This document shows, piece after piece, positions 35,354 through 46,672 of a DNA stretch of 64,000 nucleotides. A model generated the notes under the pieces. It was not told where the DNA came from and did not search any database. It saw only the letters and a program-made list of their open reading frames with translations. The position numbers were made by a program, and so were the translations under genes. The stretch spans positions 2,088,075-2,152,074 of the forward strand of contig NC_020302.1 of NCBI RefSeq assembly GCF_000341345.1, in the 5' to 3' direction. The stretch is from Corynebacterium halotolerans YIM 70093 = DSM 44683 (GTDB lineage Bacteria; Actinomycetota; Actinomycetes; Mycobacteriales; Mycobacteriaceae). Positions within the stretch are counted from its first letter, which is position 1, and each line of letters opens with the position of its first letter.

Positions 35354-35656
35354 ATGCAACTACAGCCACGAGAGACGGAGAAGCTGCTCGTCGTCGTCGC
35401 AGCCGACCTTGCCCGTCGGCGACAGGCCCGGGGCCTGAGGCTCAACTACCCCGAGGCGATCGCCGTCATCACCTACGAACTGCTGGAGGGCGCACGTGAC
35501 GGCAGAACAGTCGCCGACCTCATGAGTTGGGGTACCACGATTCTGTCGAGGGACGACGTCCAGGAGGGCATCGCCGAGATGATCCACGACGTCCAGGTGG
35601 AGGCAACATTCCCTGACGGAACCAAGTTGGTCACCGTCCACAATCCGATCCGCTGA
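35354..35656 (+). CDS. ureA: urease gamma subunit
   Basis: A 100-residue urease gamma subunit, full length for separate bacterial UreA. Typical blocks are LSPRE-like [20 protein letters not shown] at the start, [21 protein letters not shown] in the middle, and [19 protein letters not shown] at the end. It packs with UreB and UreC into the (alpha-beta-gamma)3 enzyme, which hydrolyses urea to ammonia and carbamate. It heads the operon: ureB follows after ten bases. The 277 bases between glnA and this gene hold the promoter; no other gene is seen there. Confidence 0.97.
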   Translation: MQLQPRETEKLLVVVAADLARRRQARGLRLNYPEAIAVITYELLEGARDGRTVADLMSWGTTILSRDDVQEGIAEMIHDVQVEATFPDGTKLVTVHNPIR

Positions 35657-35666
35657 GAGGCCTACC

Positions 35667-36115
35667 ATGAAACCAGGAGAGTACATCCTCGCCGAGCCCC
35701 CGGTTGTCTGCAATGAAGGCCGCACAGCCATCGAGCTTGACGTTCTCAACCGCGGTGACCGCCCTGTCCAGGTCGGTTCCCACTTCCACTTCGCCGAGTC
35801 GAACCGGGCTCTCGAGTTCGACCGCCGGACTGCCCTGGGGCATCGCCTCGACATTCCTGCCGGCACAGCCGTTCGACTGGAACCCGGTGACCACACCACG
35901 GTCCGACTCATCCCGCTCGGTGGTGACCGCAAGGTCCATGGCTTCCGCGATCTCGTCGACGGCTCGCTCGATGACCGCTCCGCCGTTGACGTCAATCTTG
36001 ACGAGGCGCCATCGGACCGTCACTTGTCCGCGGCCGGAGATGCGCCGAAGCCGCTGAAGACCCGCCGCGGATACGGCAATGAAAGTCACGAGAACCGTGG
36101 AGAGGACGCACAGTA

Positions 36116-36116
<1 letters not shown>
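35667..36116 (+). CDS. ureB: urease beta subunit with C-terminal extension
   Basis: A 149-residue urease beta subunit. The first 105 residues match the family, with the conserved [11 protein letters not shown] and [13 protein letters not shown] blocks. The usual length is 100-110; this protein has about 40 extra hydrophilic residues (charged, with [17 protein letters not shown] near the end). The stop codon overlaps the ureC start as TAATG. Extensions of this kind are seen in some actinobacteria but their role is unknown. Confidence 0.95.
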
Positions 36117-37831
<1,715 letters not shown>

Positions 37832-37910
37832 CCCCCGCCCAACACTGCCGCTGGCACCAGTCACTCCGTCGAGCTGCCGGGGCCGTGTCGAACATATGTA
37901 AGGACCACCC

Positions 37911-38405
37911 ATGATCATCACCGAGATCCTCGGGAACATCAATGACCCGGCCGGTCGGGCGATGCTCGGAAACCACCACATCGAGAAGGTGGTGCTTGCT
38001 GGCGACGCGCTCGTCAAGCGCATCCAACGGGTCACCACGAACCATCACACCGAGATCGGCGTGCGTCTTCCTCCACGCTCACCGGATCTGCGCGACGGTG
38101 ACATCCTCGCCTTACCTGGGAGGGACTCGCAGGTAGTCAACGCCATCATCGTCAGCGTCCTACCCACGGACGTGCTCGTCATCGCCCCGGAAACCATCAC
38201 CCGGATGGGGTTCGTCGCCCACAGCCTGGGTAACCGTCACCTGCAGGCTCAGTTCTTCGACGTGGACAGCGACTACGGCGCGGAGGTCATGGTGGTCCAG
38301 TACGACCACACTGTCGAGGACTTCCTCGAACAGCAGGAGATCCCCTACGCGCGGCAGCGGCGAATCATGCCGGTTCCATTCCGGCACGCCGACCACTCGC
38401 ACTGA
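37911..38405 (+). CDS. ureE: urease accessory protein UreE
   Basis: A 164-residue nickel chaperone that delivers Ni(II) to the UreDFG-apourease complex. The N-terminal domain contains ANHHTEIGVRLP-like residues. A C-terminal domain follows with the metal-binding His near residue 105. The tail ends RHADHSH, a very short His-rich end compared with the long His tail of some species. AAGGA precedes the ATG. It is 79 bases after ureC. Confidence 0.94.
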   Translation: MIITEILGNINDPAGRAMLGNHHIEKVVLAGDALVKRIQRVTTNHHTEIGVRLPPRSPDLRDGDILALPGRDSQVVNAIIVSVLPTDVLVIAPETITRMGFVAHSLGNRHLQAQFFDVDSDYGAEVMVVQYDHTVEDFLEQQEIPYARQRRIMPVPFRHADHSH

Positions 38406-38414
38406 GAGGCACAG

Positions 38415-39122
38415 ATGACCACCACCGCCGCGGAGAAGACGTTCCACCTCACGTCTGTTCTCGCAGCCATGCAGCTGACCGATTCGGCTATACCGACCGG
38501 AGCCTTCAGCCATTCTCTCGGCTTCGAGACTTACCTGGACGACGGCCGCATCCATGACGAGGAATCGTTCAGGGAATGGATCGGCATGTTCATCAACCAG
38601 CAGCTGACTTTCACCGATGCTCTGGCGATCCGCCTGATCTACCACGCCGAGGACTTCGATGAGATCGTGGCCGTCGACAACCTCACGACCGCCCAGGCAC
38701 TTCCCCGCCAGGTCCGGCAGGCCGGGATAACCATGGGCAAGCGGTTGCTGACCATCGGTACCGAGTCCTTCCCGGGGCCGTGGCAGAAGCGGTACCGGAC
38801 TGCCGTGGACGAGGGCGAGATGCACGCCCACCAAGCGTGCGTATGGGCGGTGCTGGCCCGTTCCACCGGGCTGGACGAGGACACCGCCGTCGCCCAGCAC
38901 CTGCTCGCAACCGCCATTTCCCTGACCCAGAACGCAGTCCGCGCGGTTCCCCTGGGCCAGAACGCCGGGCAACGCGTCATCCGCCACGCACACGACACCG
39001 TCCTGCAGGCGGTCGAGCACTCGAGGTCGCTCTCCCTCGACGACCTGGGGGCCATCGCTCCCGGACTCGAGATCGCCCAGATGCGTCATGAGCGGCAACG
39101 CTCCCGCATGTTCATGAGCTGA
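38415..39122 (+). CDS. ureF: urease accessory protein UreF
   Basis: A 235-residue helical accessory protein. The typical [20 protein letters not shown] block is at about residues 21-40, and a C-terminal helical part ends in MSS-like [13 protein letters not shown]. With UreD and UreG it forms the nickel-insertion complex and acts on the UreG GTPase cycle. It starts nine bases after ureE. The following gap to ureG is 50 bases of C/A-rich sequence ending in AGGAGG. Confidence 0.94.
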   Translation: MTTTAAEKTFHLTSVLAAMQLTDSAIPTGAFSHSLGFETYLDDGRIHDEESFREWIGMFINQQLTFTDALAIRLIYHAEDFDEIVAVDNLTTAQALPRQVRQAGITMGKRLLTIGTESFPGPWQKRYRTAVDEGEMHAHQACVWAVLARSTGLDEDTAVAQHLLATAISLTQNAVRAVPLGQNAGQRVIRHAHDTVLQAVEHSRSLSLDDLGAIAPGLEIAQMRHERQRSRMFMS

Positions 39123-39172
39123 CCGTTCAGCCCCACCACACCCCAACCCCACCCATCCCCCAGGAGGACAAC

Positions 39173-39784
39173 ATGGAACCAGTGATCATCGGCATCGGCG
39201 GCCCCGTCGGATCCGGCAAGACCCAGCTCATTGAGCGTGTCACCCGAGCGATGAGCAACGAGATCTCGATGGCCGCCATCACGAACGACATCTACACCAT
39301 TGAGGACGCCAAGATCCTCGCCCGCAACTCGGTGCTCCCGGAGGAGCGCATAATCGGCATCGAGACCGGAGGTTGCCCACACACCGCGATTCGCGAGGAC
39401 ACCTCCATGAATGAGGCGGCTATCCAGGAGGTCAAGAAGCGGATCCCCGACGTGCAGCTGATCTTCGTCGAGTCCGGCGGTGACAATCTCTCGGCGACCT
39501 TCAGCCCCGAGCTGGTCGATTTCTCGATCTACATCATCGATGTCGCACAGGGTGAGAAGATCCCGCGCAAGGCCGGCCAGGGAATGATCAAGTCTGACCT
39601 GTTCATCATCAACAAGACCGATCTCGCGCCCCATGTCCATGCTGACCTGTCGGTGATGGAGGCGGACTCCCGCGTCTTCCGCAAGGACAAGCCCTTCGCC
39701 ATGACGAACCTCATCACGGATGAGGGGCTCACTGACGTTCTCGACTGGATCCGACACGATGCGCTGATGATGGACCTCGTATGA
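39173..39784 (+). CDS. ureG: urease accessory GTPase UreG
   Basis: A 203-residue SIMIBI GTPase that drives nickel insertion. The P loop is [13 protein letters not shown] near residue 8. The conserved metal-binding CPH motif is in [11 protein letters not shown] near residue 66, and the Walker B-like region reads [17 protein letters not shown]. The guanine-specificity motif NKTD is near residue 144. AGGAGGACAAC precedes the ATG. The stop overlaps ureD by ATGA. Confidence 0.97.
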   Translation: MEPVIIGIGGPVGSGKTQLIERVTRAMSNEISMAAITNDIYTIEDAKILARNSVLPEERIIGIETGGCPHTAIREDTSMNEAAIQEVKKRIPDVQLIFVESGGDNLSATFSPELVDFSIYIIDVAQGEKIPRKAGQGMIKSDLFIINKTDLAPHVHADLSVMEADSRVFRKDKPFAMTNLITDEGLTDVLDWIRHDALMMDLV

Positions 39785-40650
39785 CCACAGCGACCGTCGA
39801 ACCGGCCGGTGAACTGCGGCTCATGGTGGACCACCGCGACGGTGTCTCCCGGGCGCGCAGGCAGTTCCACCGTGGGGCCCTGCGCATCCTCCGGCCCCAC
39901 TACTTGGATGGATCGGGGCAGGTCACCTACACCCTGATCAATCCGGGCGGTGCGTACTTCAGTGGGGACCGGTATCTGATCGACATCGAGATCTCGCCGG
40001 AGTCCTCGTTGCTGTTGACGACCCAGTCGGCGACGAAGGTCTACCGCGCGCCGAAAGGACCCGCCACCCAAGACATGCGGGTTGTCGTCGGCGCCGGCGC
40101 GACCTTCGAGTACCTCCCCGACCAGCTGATCGTTTACCGCGACGGCTCCTACCGGCAAAGGACGGTCATCGAGGCGCACCCGAGCGCCACTGTCGTCCTA
40201 GCCGAGGTCATCACACCCGGGTGGTCCCCGGAAGGGGCGAACTTCACTTTCGATGAGTTGCGGATGCGCACGGAACTGCGGTTGCTCGATGAGAGCACCG
40301 GATCATCCCGGATCCATGCCGTGGACCAGCTGCGGATCATCCCCGACTCCGTGATCTCCGGAGTCGGCTTCATGGAGGGTCACAGCCACACCGGGCAGCT
40401 GATTCTGATGGATCCCCGCATCGACGACAGCGTCATCTCCGTACTCTCGGAGTTGGTCGACGCCTCGGACACCTACTCCGGTATTACCTGTGCCGGCCTT
40501 CCCCGCTCTGACGGTGACGCCCCCAGATGCGTGTTCATCCGCTCCCTGGCCGAAACCACCGGTTCGATCACTGCCCTCCACCACGACGTGGTCACCCTGC
40601 TGCGCCGGGTAACCGGTGGCCGCGCAGCCGTGAATCTGCGTAAACACTAG
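39781..40650 (+). CDS. ureD: urease accessory protein UreD/UreH
   Basis: A 289-residue UreD/UreH. It has the family start ([18 protein letters not shown] near residue 24), the [14 protein letters not shown] region near residue 57, and [10 protein letters not shown] near residue 80. It binds apourease and channels nickel from UreG. Its ATG overlaps the ureG stop (ATGA), so this operon has the order ureABCEFGD. The next gene, a urea transporter, follows after 19 bases. Confidence 0.94.
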   Translation: MTTATVEPAGELRLMVDHRDGVSRARRQFHRGALRILRPHYLDGSGQVTYTLINPGGAYFSGDRYLIDIEISPESSLLLTTQSATKVYRAPKGPATQDMRVVVGAGATFEYLPDQLIVYRDGSYRQRTVIEAHPSATVVLAEVITPGWSPEGANFTFDELRMRTELRLLDESTGSSRIHAVDQLRIIPDSVISGVGFMEGHSHTGQLILMDPRIDDSVISVLSELVDASDTYSGITCAGLPRSDGDAPRCVFIRSLAETTGSITALHHDVVTLLRRVTGGRAAVNLRKH

Positions 40651-40669
40651 AAACAGGAAGTAGACGACC

Positions 40670-41668
40670 ATGCCGACAACGCTGTCCCCCGTCCAATATG
40701 TGCTGCGGGGAGTCTCACAGATCTTCTTCGTCGAGAACTCCGTGTCCGGACTGCTCATCCTGGTCGGGCTGTCGTTCATGGATCCGCGGTTCGCGGTCCT
40801 GGTCATGCTCGGCTCGATGGTCCAGAGCATCGGTGGCTGGTTCCTCGGCCTGCGCGAAGAGGTCCGTCACGGTCTGATGGGCTACAACGGCGCCCTGGTG
40901 GGTGCGGCCGCGGGTCTCTATGCTGGATACACCCATGTTTCCGTGCTGCTGACCATCGTCGGGTCTTTCGCCTGCGTCGCCGTCCATGAGCTGACGCGTG
41001 CGTTGTTCGCCTCGTCAGTTCTCAGTCGCTTCTCGCTTCCTGTCTCCACGGCCCCGTTCTGCATCGTCGCGGGGCTGACCTTTGGAGCTGTCGGGCAACT
41101 GGCCGAGCCAGGGGAACTCAGCACCTCCACGGATCTCGCTGCCGGCGTATCCCTGGGCCTGTTCAACAGTTTCTCCGAGGTACTGCTGGCCGACGGTCTG
41201 GTGTGCGGGCTGTTGATCGTCGCCGCCCTGCTCCTCTGCTCTCCGGCGGCTGCCGGATTCGGCGTGGGAGGGGCCGCGGTGGCGCTTGCCGTTGCCACTG
41301 TCGTCCGTGGCGGTGTCGATGAAACCTCCTCAGGTCTGTACGGCTATTCTGCGGTTCTCGTCACCATCGCGCTCGGCGCCCTCCTGTGGACCGACCGGAG
41401 TTGGGCGGTCCGTGTTCTCGGTTCCTTCATCGGAGTGGTGCTGACCCTGCTCATCCAGCCGTTGCTGGCCCTGACCCCGGTGCCGGTGTTCACCTGGCCA
41501 TTCCTGTTGGCGATGTGGCTGGTCCTCGTCGGCGATCACCTGCTGGTCTCCGCGAGGCGGCCAGTGACTTCGGAGGCGCCTGACCAAACCTCCGTGGAAC
41601 CTGCCGACCGATCGATCGAGCGAGACTCTGATCAGTCCTCCGCCTCAACCTCGGAGAATGCTCAGTGA
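40670..41668 (+). CDS. urea transporter (UT family)
   Basis: A 332-residue urea channel of the UT/Yut family (PF03253). It is very hydrophobic, with about ten membrane helices in two repeats. The characteristic blocks are VLRGVSQIFFVENSVSGLLI at the start and GLFNSFSEVLLADG in the centre. The C-terminal 30 residues are charged and likely cytosolic. It would let urea in for the urease encoded just upstream. Its stop codon overlaps the next gene (an ABC permease) as GTGA. A second copy lies at 46673. The gene is part of the urease operon. Confidence 0.93.
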   Translation: MPTTLSPVQYVLRGVSQIFFVENSVSGLLILVGLSFMDPRFAVLVMLGSMVQSIGGWFLGLREEVRHGLMGYNGALVGAAAGLYAGYTHVSVLLTIVGSFACVAVHELTRALFASSVLSRFSLPVSTAPFCIVAGLTFGAVGQLAEPGELSTSTDLAAGVSLGLFNSFSEVLLADGLVCGLLIVAALLLCSPAAAGFGVGGAAVALAVATVVRGGVDETSSGLYGYSAVLVTIALGALLWTDRSWAVRVLGSFIGVVLTLLIQPLLALTPVPVFTWPFLLAMWLVLVGDHLLVSARRPVTSEAPDQTSVEPADRSIERDSDQSSASTSENAQ

Positions 41669-42786
41669 CCGCGGTGAATACCCACGTCCAGACGGCGCCT
41701 TTAACAGGAGGCGACAGTGATGGCCTTGATGATCCCCTGGGGCTGGAGCACCAACGTCGCCGGGTGTCATTGTGGGTGCTCGGATTGATCTTCGCCCTCC
41801 TGACCGCCTGTATCGCCGGAGTGGCGATCGGGGCCGTCAGCATCGATCCCCGGGTCATCGTGCAGGTTATCGCCCACCACGCGAGCATGGGGCAATTGTT
41901 CACTACTCCGGTGTGGACCACGGCTGAAGACGCCATCGTCTGGGAGGTGCGGCTGCCCCGGGTGATCCTGGGTGCCGTTGTCGGCGCAGGCCTGGCCGTC
42001 TGCGGGCTCGTGCTGCAGGCGATGGTCCGCAACCCGTTGGCGGACCCGCATCTGCTGGGAATCAATTCGGGGGCGTCGTGTGGTGCCGCCGCAGCAATCC
42101 TGTTCGGCCTCGGGATGGGCCTTTCCGCCCATGCGCTGCAGTTGACGGCGTTCCTCGGCGCGCTCGTGGCCGCGCTGGCCGTCTACGGGCTCGCACGGAC
42201 CGGAGGTCCGATGAGCTCATTGAAATTGCTGCTCGCCGGGGTCGCTGTGGGGTACGCCCTTAACGCCCTCACCAGTTTCCTGGTGTTCCTCAGCGGCGAT
42301 GCCGAAGGGACACGCTCGGTGATGTTCTGGCTTCTGGGTTCACTGTCGTCAGCGTCCTGGGGATCTCCCCTACTCGCGGTCGTCACGGTCACCGCCTGCG
42401 CCCTCACTGTGCTGTGGGCTCAGGCGCGGCGTATCGACGCCCTGAGCATCGGTGACGGGGCCGCCCGCTCACTTGGGGTCAACCCGGAACGTCAGCGCAC
42501 ACTCCTCCTCGTCATTGTTGCCGCCTGCATCGGTGTACTGGTTTCCGCAGCAGGAAGCATTGGATTCGTCGGTCTCGTCGTTCCCCATCTGGCACGTGCC
42601 CTCGTGGGTGCGGGGCATCGCCACAACCTCCCGGTCGCCGCGCTATTGGGGGCCGTGCTGCTCGTCCTCGCCGACCTTGCCGCCCGCACTGTACTTCAAC
42701 CTCAGGAGCTACCGATCGGCATCATCACGGCTCTGCTCGGCACCCCCTTTCTCATCCTCCTCATTCGCCGTACCCGAACGGCCTGA
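41665..42786 (+). CDS. FecCD-type ABC transporter permease, probable nickel importer
   Basis: A 373-residue integral membrane permease of the FecCD (BtuC) family, with about nine to ten helices from residue 35 on. The family blocks AMVRNPLADPHLLGINSGAS and GSIGFVGLVVPHLARALVG are present. The start GTG overlaps the urea transporter stop. The binding protein and ATPase follow in the same operon. FecCD systems carry siderophores, haem or cobalamin, but placement inside a complete urease operon argues for nickel or a nickel chelate. This is inference from context. Confidence 0.85.
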   Translation: MTAVNTHVQTAPLTGGDSDGLDDPLGLEHQRRRVSLWVLGLIFALLTACIAGVAIGAVSIDPRVIVQVIAHHASMGQLFTTPVWTTAEDAIVWEVRLPRVILGAVVGAGLAVCGLVLQAMVRNPLADPHLLGINSGASCGAAAAILFGLGMGLSAHALQLTAFLGALVAALAVYGLARTGGPMSSLKLLLAGVAVGYALNALTSFLVFLSGDAEGTRSVMFWLLGSLSSASWGSPLLAVVTVTACALTVLWAQARRIDALSIGDGAARSLGVNPERQRTLLLVIVAACIGVLVSAAGSIGFVGLVVPHLARALVGAGHRHNLPVAALLGAVLLVLADLAARTVLQPQELPIGIITALLGTPFLILLIRRTRTA

Positions 42787-42803
42787 ATCTCAGAAGGAAG
42801 TTC

Positions 42804-43823
42804 ATGCTCCACAGCGCCCATCTCCACCATTCCGGCTCCATCAGGTTCGCGGCTGTCACAATCATGGCAGCCGGCGCGCTCCTGCTCTCGGGCTGTGCGG
42901 ACGCTGAGTCCCAGACCAGTTCCGTCGCTGGTGATTCCCATTACCCCGTCACGGTCGAAAACTGCGACACGCAGGTGACTTTCGAACAGGAGCCGGAACG
43001 ACTGCTGCTGCTCAAGAGCGCCGCAGTGCCGGCTCTTCACGAACTTGAGGTCCTCGAACGAGCTGTCGCCCGCGCCGGTGCCTACCCGGAGGACTACTAC
43101 GACCAGGAGACCCTCTCCGAGCTTGAGCAGATTGAACACCTCACCAAGGACACCGATCAGACAGGCCATACCCTCCTGTCCACCGATGTCGCGATTGCTC
43201 AGGAACCGGACCTCGTGCTCGGAGAGCTGGACAACCTCAACCGCCAAACGCTCGCGCCGACGGGTATCCCGACGATCGAGGAACCCGCGATGTGTCCGGG
43301 TGGGCTCGACAACCCCTCGTTCGACAGTATCTACGAACAACTGAGGGTCTACGGTGAAGTTTTCAACCGTGGCGACCGGGTGGAGGAAGTGATCACCAAC
43401 CTGCAGGATCGGGTCAGATCCATGGAGGCGAAAGTGTCGGCTTCCGGTGCAGCGGGGCGGACCGCCGCCGTGCTCTATCCCACCGTCGGTGGTGGTACAA
43501 CCTACGCCTACGGCACTCAGAGCATGGCCCATCCTCAACTGGAGGCCGCGGGGTTTACCAACGTCTTCGGTGACGTCGACAACCGCGTCTTCGAGATCAC
43601 CGATGAGGAGCTCATAGGCAGGAATCCTGATGTGCTGATCCTGCTGCACTCCGACGGCGACCCAGAGATGGTGAAGAATGCGGTGGAACAGCTGCCCGGT
43701 GCTGGCCATCTCGATGCCTTGCGTAACGACGACGTGATGGTACAGCTGATGAACTTCACGGAGCCAGCCACGCCCTTGACGGTGACCGGCCTCGAGAATA
43801 TAGTGGAGAAGTTCTACTCATGA
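42804..43823 (+). CDS. ABC transporter substrate-binding lipoprotein, probable nickel importer
   Basis: A 339-residue periplasmic-type binding protein of the helical-backbone metal/siderophore class. The signal peptide ends at the lipobox LLLSGC near residue 31, so it is a lipoprotein. The mature part has the family pattern: ATDVAIAQEPDLVLGE-like region near residue 130, and LIGRNPDVLILLHSDGDPE near residue 268. The ATG follows AGAAGGAAGTTC. Its stop overlaps the ATPase gene (ATGA). Residues that would bind a bare metal cannot be picked out with confidence, so nickel is assigned by context only. Confidence 0.82.
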   Translation: MLHSAHLHHSGSIRFAAVTIMAAGALLLSGCADAESQTSSVAGDSHYPVTVENCDTQVTFEQEPERLLLLKSAAVPALHELEVLERAVARAGAYPEDYYDQETLSELEQIEHLTKDTDQTGHTLLSTDVAIAQEPDLVLGELDNLNRQTLAPTGIPTIEEPAMCPGGLDNPSFDSIYEQLRVYGEVFNRGDRVEEVITNLQDRVRSMEAKVSASGAAGRTAAVLYPTVGGGTTYAYGTQSMAHPQLEAAGFTNVFGDVDNRVFEITDEELIGRNPDVLILLHSDGDPEMVKNAVEQLPGAGHLDALRNDDVMVQLMNFTEPATPLTVTGLENIVEKFYS

Positions 43824-44575
43824 TCACCGCGACAGATGTCAGTTTCGCCTACTGTGAGGCGGACGCAGTCCATGATGTGAACCTGAGCAGTGTACCGGAC
43901 CAGGTGCTCGGCTTGATCGGGCCGAACGGTAGTGGGAAGACCACCCTGCTCCGCCTCCTCAGCGGCGCACTGTCCCCTCGCCGAGGATCCGTGCGCATCG
44001 ACGGCCGCGACATTTCCGACCTCTCGACCGCTCAGTTGATCGCCGTTGTGGACCAGGACGCGGAGATCCCACTCGGGCTCACTGCCGCCGAGCTCGTGCT
44101 GCTCGGTCGAACGCCCCACCTCAGTGGGTTCCAGTCCTACCGCAAGATCGACCGCGACATCGCGGTCTGGGCCCTGGAGCGGGTGCGAGCCCTCGACCTC
44201 GCACGCCAGCCATTGAACGAATTGTCCGGAGGCGAGCGGAAACGGGTGTTGATCGCCCGGGCTCTCGCCCAGGAAACCCCCTACATCTTCCTCGATGAGC
44301 CGACCAACCACCTAGATATCCGCTACCAGCATGAAGTCCTGCAGCTCGTCCACGAGTTGGACAAGACGGTGGTCGTGGTCCTCCACGACCTCAATTTGGC
44401 AGCCCGATACTGTGACCGGTTGGCCCTGTTGGAGAGGGGGCACGTGGTCGCGCAGGGTTGGCCCGATGACGTGCTGAGAGAAGAAACGGTTTCGACGGTG
44501 TACCAGGTCGGAACCGAGCGGGTGGACACTCGAAGCGGATTGAATCTTCACTTCAGCCTGCCCTATCTTCCATGA
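43820..44575 (+). CDS. ABC transporter ATP-binding protein, probable nickel importer
   Basis: A 251-residue FecE-type ATPase. Walker A is GPNGSGKTTLL near residue 36, the signature is LSGGERKRVLIARAL near residue 136, Walker B is YIFLDEPTNHLD near residue 156, and the switch His is in VVVLHDLNLAARY. All motifs are intact. It would energise the preceding permease and binding protein. It is the last gene of the urease-urea-nickel unit. The sequence downstream contains decayed genes. Confidence 0.9.
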   Translation: MITATDVSFAYCEADAVHDVNLSSVPDQVLGLIGPNGSGKTTLLRLLSGALSPRRGSVRIDGRDISDLSTAQLIAVVDQDAEIPLGLTAAELVLLGRTPHLSGFQSYRKIDRDIAVWALERVRALDLARQPLNELSGGERKRVLIARALAQETPYIFLDEPTNHLDIRYQHEVLQLVHELDKTVVVVLHDLNLAARYCDRLALLERGHVVAQGWPDDVLREETVSTVYQVGTERVDTRSGLNLHFSLPYLP

Positions 44576-44715
44576 CTCCTTTGCCCGTCCGCTGCGCGGA
44601 TTCTTATGCCAGAATCTCCAGCCCGGTGCACCGCCTCCGCCATGGTAGATAAGCGGTCAAGCTCGCACCGTCTGTGTTTGAGGGAAGCTGGGGCGTAGGA
44701 AGTAGGTGTTCCCTA

Positions 44716-44930
44716 CTATCTCTCCCACCCCTGCAGCGCCCGCAGTTCCGCCGCCTGCAGGTGCAAGTCGAAGTTACGCTTGACCAGTGCACGGGCGTCG
44801 TGGACCAGGTGCTCGTCGCCCGGCGCGAGGACGTGTGCGATGACTTCGACGAGCTTATTGACGTCGCCGTGAGCGCCAGCCAGCCGGTCTCGCCGTTGAC
44901 GACGACCTCACCGGCCCGGTGACGTCCGCG
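44716..44930 (-). pseudogene. C-terminal fragment of a GT4-like glycosyltransferase
   Basis: On the minus strand, reading toward lower positions, EVVVNGETGWLA is followed in another frame by HGDVNKLVEVIAHVLAPG and a Leu-rich tail ending ALQGWER and a TAG stop at 44716. This order (a GETG loop, then a regulatory helix, then an Arg/Leu helix) resembles the end of a GT4 glycosyltransferase interrupted by a frameshift. No N-terminal part is present. It is a remnant; the family call is tentative. Confidence 0.4.
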
Positions 44931-44954
44931 GCCACACAGCGGATACCCTGGACC

Positions 44955-45595
44955 ATGACCTTGAGCAGTACCGAACTCCAGTCCCAAGCCAATGAACAAG
45001 GAGAACTCAGGTGGGACGTCTCAGTGGATTCCCCCACTACCCGTGCCCGCATTCACGCCGCCGGTGCCCGGCGTGATTTGCCTTCACGGATCGACGGTGA
45101 TCCGGCTGGCCACAGGCTGAGCTGGCCCCGGGGAGGCTTCTCGACAAAGATCCAACCTGGTCTGTGACCGGCGTCTACAATCGGTGTCGTTTGTGCTCAC
45201 CACTGGTCAGGCCGATGATAGCCCACAGCTTATCCCGATGCTCGACCCGATCCGGGTGGCGTGTCCGGGCCGGGACAGTCCACGCACGAGACCTGATCGG
45301 GTGCTGGCGGACAAGACCTACTCCTCGCGGGCGAATCGGGAGCACCCGCGCTCTCGGGACACCAGGGACTACAAGCCCCGACCAGCTCAGACATCGTAAG
45401 GCCTGTGGCCGCCGTGGTGACCGGTCCCCGAAGTTCAACGCTGAGGCGTACAAGGGACACAATACCGTGGAGCGGTGCTTTAACGCACTCAAGCACAACT
45501 GGGGCGTGGCCACCGGCTACGACAAACTCACGGTCCGGTTCGAGGCCACCGTCCAGTTCGCCAACATCGACCGATGGATGAAACGACTTTCGTAG
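44955..45595 (+). pseudogene. decayed IS5-family transposase
   Basis: Three consecutive frames carry matching pieces of one transposase. The first reads WDVSVDSPTTRARIHAAGAR and then GGFSTKIQ, and stops near 45167. A second frame continues SFVLTTGQADDSPQLIPML and KTYSSRANREH. A third frame ends with KFNAEAYKGHNTVERCFNAL and FANIDRWMKRLS. At least two frameshifts are therefore needed, one near 45150 and one between about 45340 and 45400. The N-terminal third is missing. The terminal repeats were not found. The element marks a past mobile event between the nickel transporter and the lipase gene. Confidence 0.8.
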
Positions 45596-45666
45596 CACGC
45601 CCTGACACAGGTCCCACCGGCTCCCTTCCGCCGCGCGTGGCAGGGGGCCGGCCCTGTCTTCGACCG

Positions 45667-46554
45667 CTACAGCTCGGCCAGGACCGTCTCCGCCATGGCC
45701 GCCTGTCCCGCGGGGGTCGGGTGCATGGGATACGCCCCGGTCTCATTGCCGTGGAAGGCCACCCAGCGCTGCTCCGGGGCCGCGCACCCGGTGTGCTCCC
45801 CGGTACCCGCCGGCAGGACCATGTCCGCCCCGTGACGTTCCGCAGCGTCCGCGACCACCTGGTTGAGCTCGTCGGTCAGCGCAACCGCCCATGCCCGGTC
45901 CGCCTCGCTGATTGCCGCGAGCTCGGTGCAGTCATCCCCCGGGGCGATCAACGGCATATAACCGGTGACGATGACCCGGGCGTCGGGCGAACGGTCGGTG
46001 ATCGCCTGGTGGACCTGATCGAGGGCGTCCGGCAGTTCCGCCAGCTGGGCCCGGGCGGGCCCGTCCCACGTGGCCGCGCAGTCGGAGGGCAGGCCGGCGC
46101 GCATCGCCTGGCCGAAGCATCCGGCCATGCCCCCGAACTCGATGTCGTTGCCGCCGATGGACAGCGTCACCAGGTCCGTGCCCTCCGTCAACGAGTCGAG
46201 CTGGGCGGGGATCTCCTCCGAGCCGGTGTTCCTGGGGCGGAGCAGGTTGTCGGTGACCGCGCCCTGGCAACTGACGTCCTGTCCGGTAACGCGGGCGTCG
46301 GCAAGCACCTGGGAGGGATAGTTGTCGGCGGAACGCCGGCAGAACGCAGGCCCGCTGAGGGCAGCGTCCCGGCTGCCGAGGGCCGCGTAGGAGTCCCCGA
46401 GCGCGACGTAGTCGTGGGGCAGATCCGGCGCGGTGGTCTGCTCCGTGGTGGTCTGCCCCGCGGTGTCGGACATCCCGGATTCGGTACCGCAGGCCGTCAG
46501 GGCCAGGCAGGTGAGGACGACGACGGAACCGGCTTGCAGGCTGCGTGTGATCAC
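45667..46554 (-). CDS. secreted GDSL/SGNH hydrolase lipoprotein
   Basis: A 295-residue SGNH hydrolase. A lipoprotein signal peptide ends in the lipobox LALTAC near residue 22. A Thr/Gln-rich linker follows, then the catalytic domain with block I ALGDSYAALG (nucleophile Ser), block III GGNDIEF, and a C-terminal YPMHPTPAG with the catalytic His. Six or more cysteines could form disulfides, as in related actinobacterial lipases. The likely activity is ester hydrolysis of lipids outside the membrane; the substrate is unknown. The start is GTG at 46554. Confidence 0.88.
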   Translation of the reverse strand: MITRSLQAGSVVVLTCLALTACGTESGMSDTAGQTTTEQTTAPDLPHDYVALGDSYAALGSRDAALSGPAFCRRSADNYPSQVLADARVTGQDVSCQGAVTDNLLRPRNTGSEEIPAQLDSLTEGTDLVTLSIGGNDIEFGGMAGCFGQAMRAGLPSDCAATWDGPARAQLAELPDALDQVHQAITDRSPDARVIVTGYMPLIAPGDDCTELAAISEADRAWAVALTDELNQVVADAAERHGADMVLPAGTGEHTGCAAPEQRWVAFHGNETGAYPMHPTPAGQAAMAETVLAEL

Positions 46555-46672
46555 GGCCCCACGATAACCGAGTCAGCGCAGCGAGGGCGCCCGGAAGCGG
46601 GAGCCGTCGCGACGTCACCACCGTATCCTCAGAGTCGATCCGCGCGACGGCAGGGAAAGGAGGTGGTCGGCC

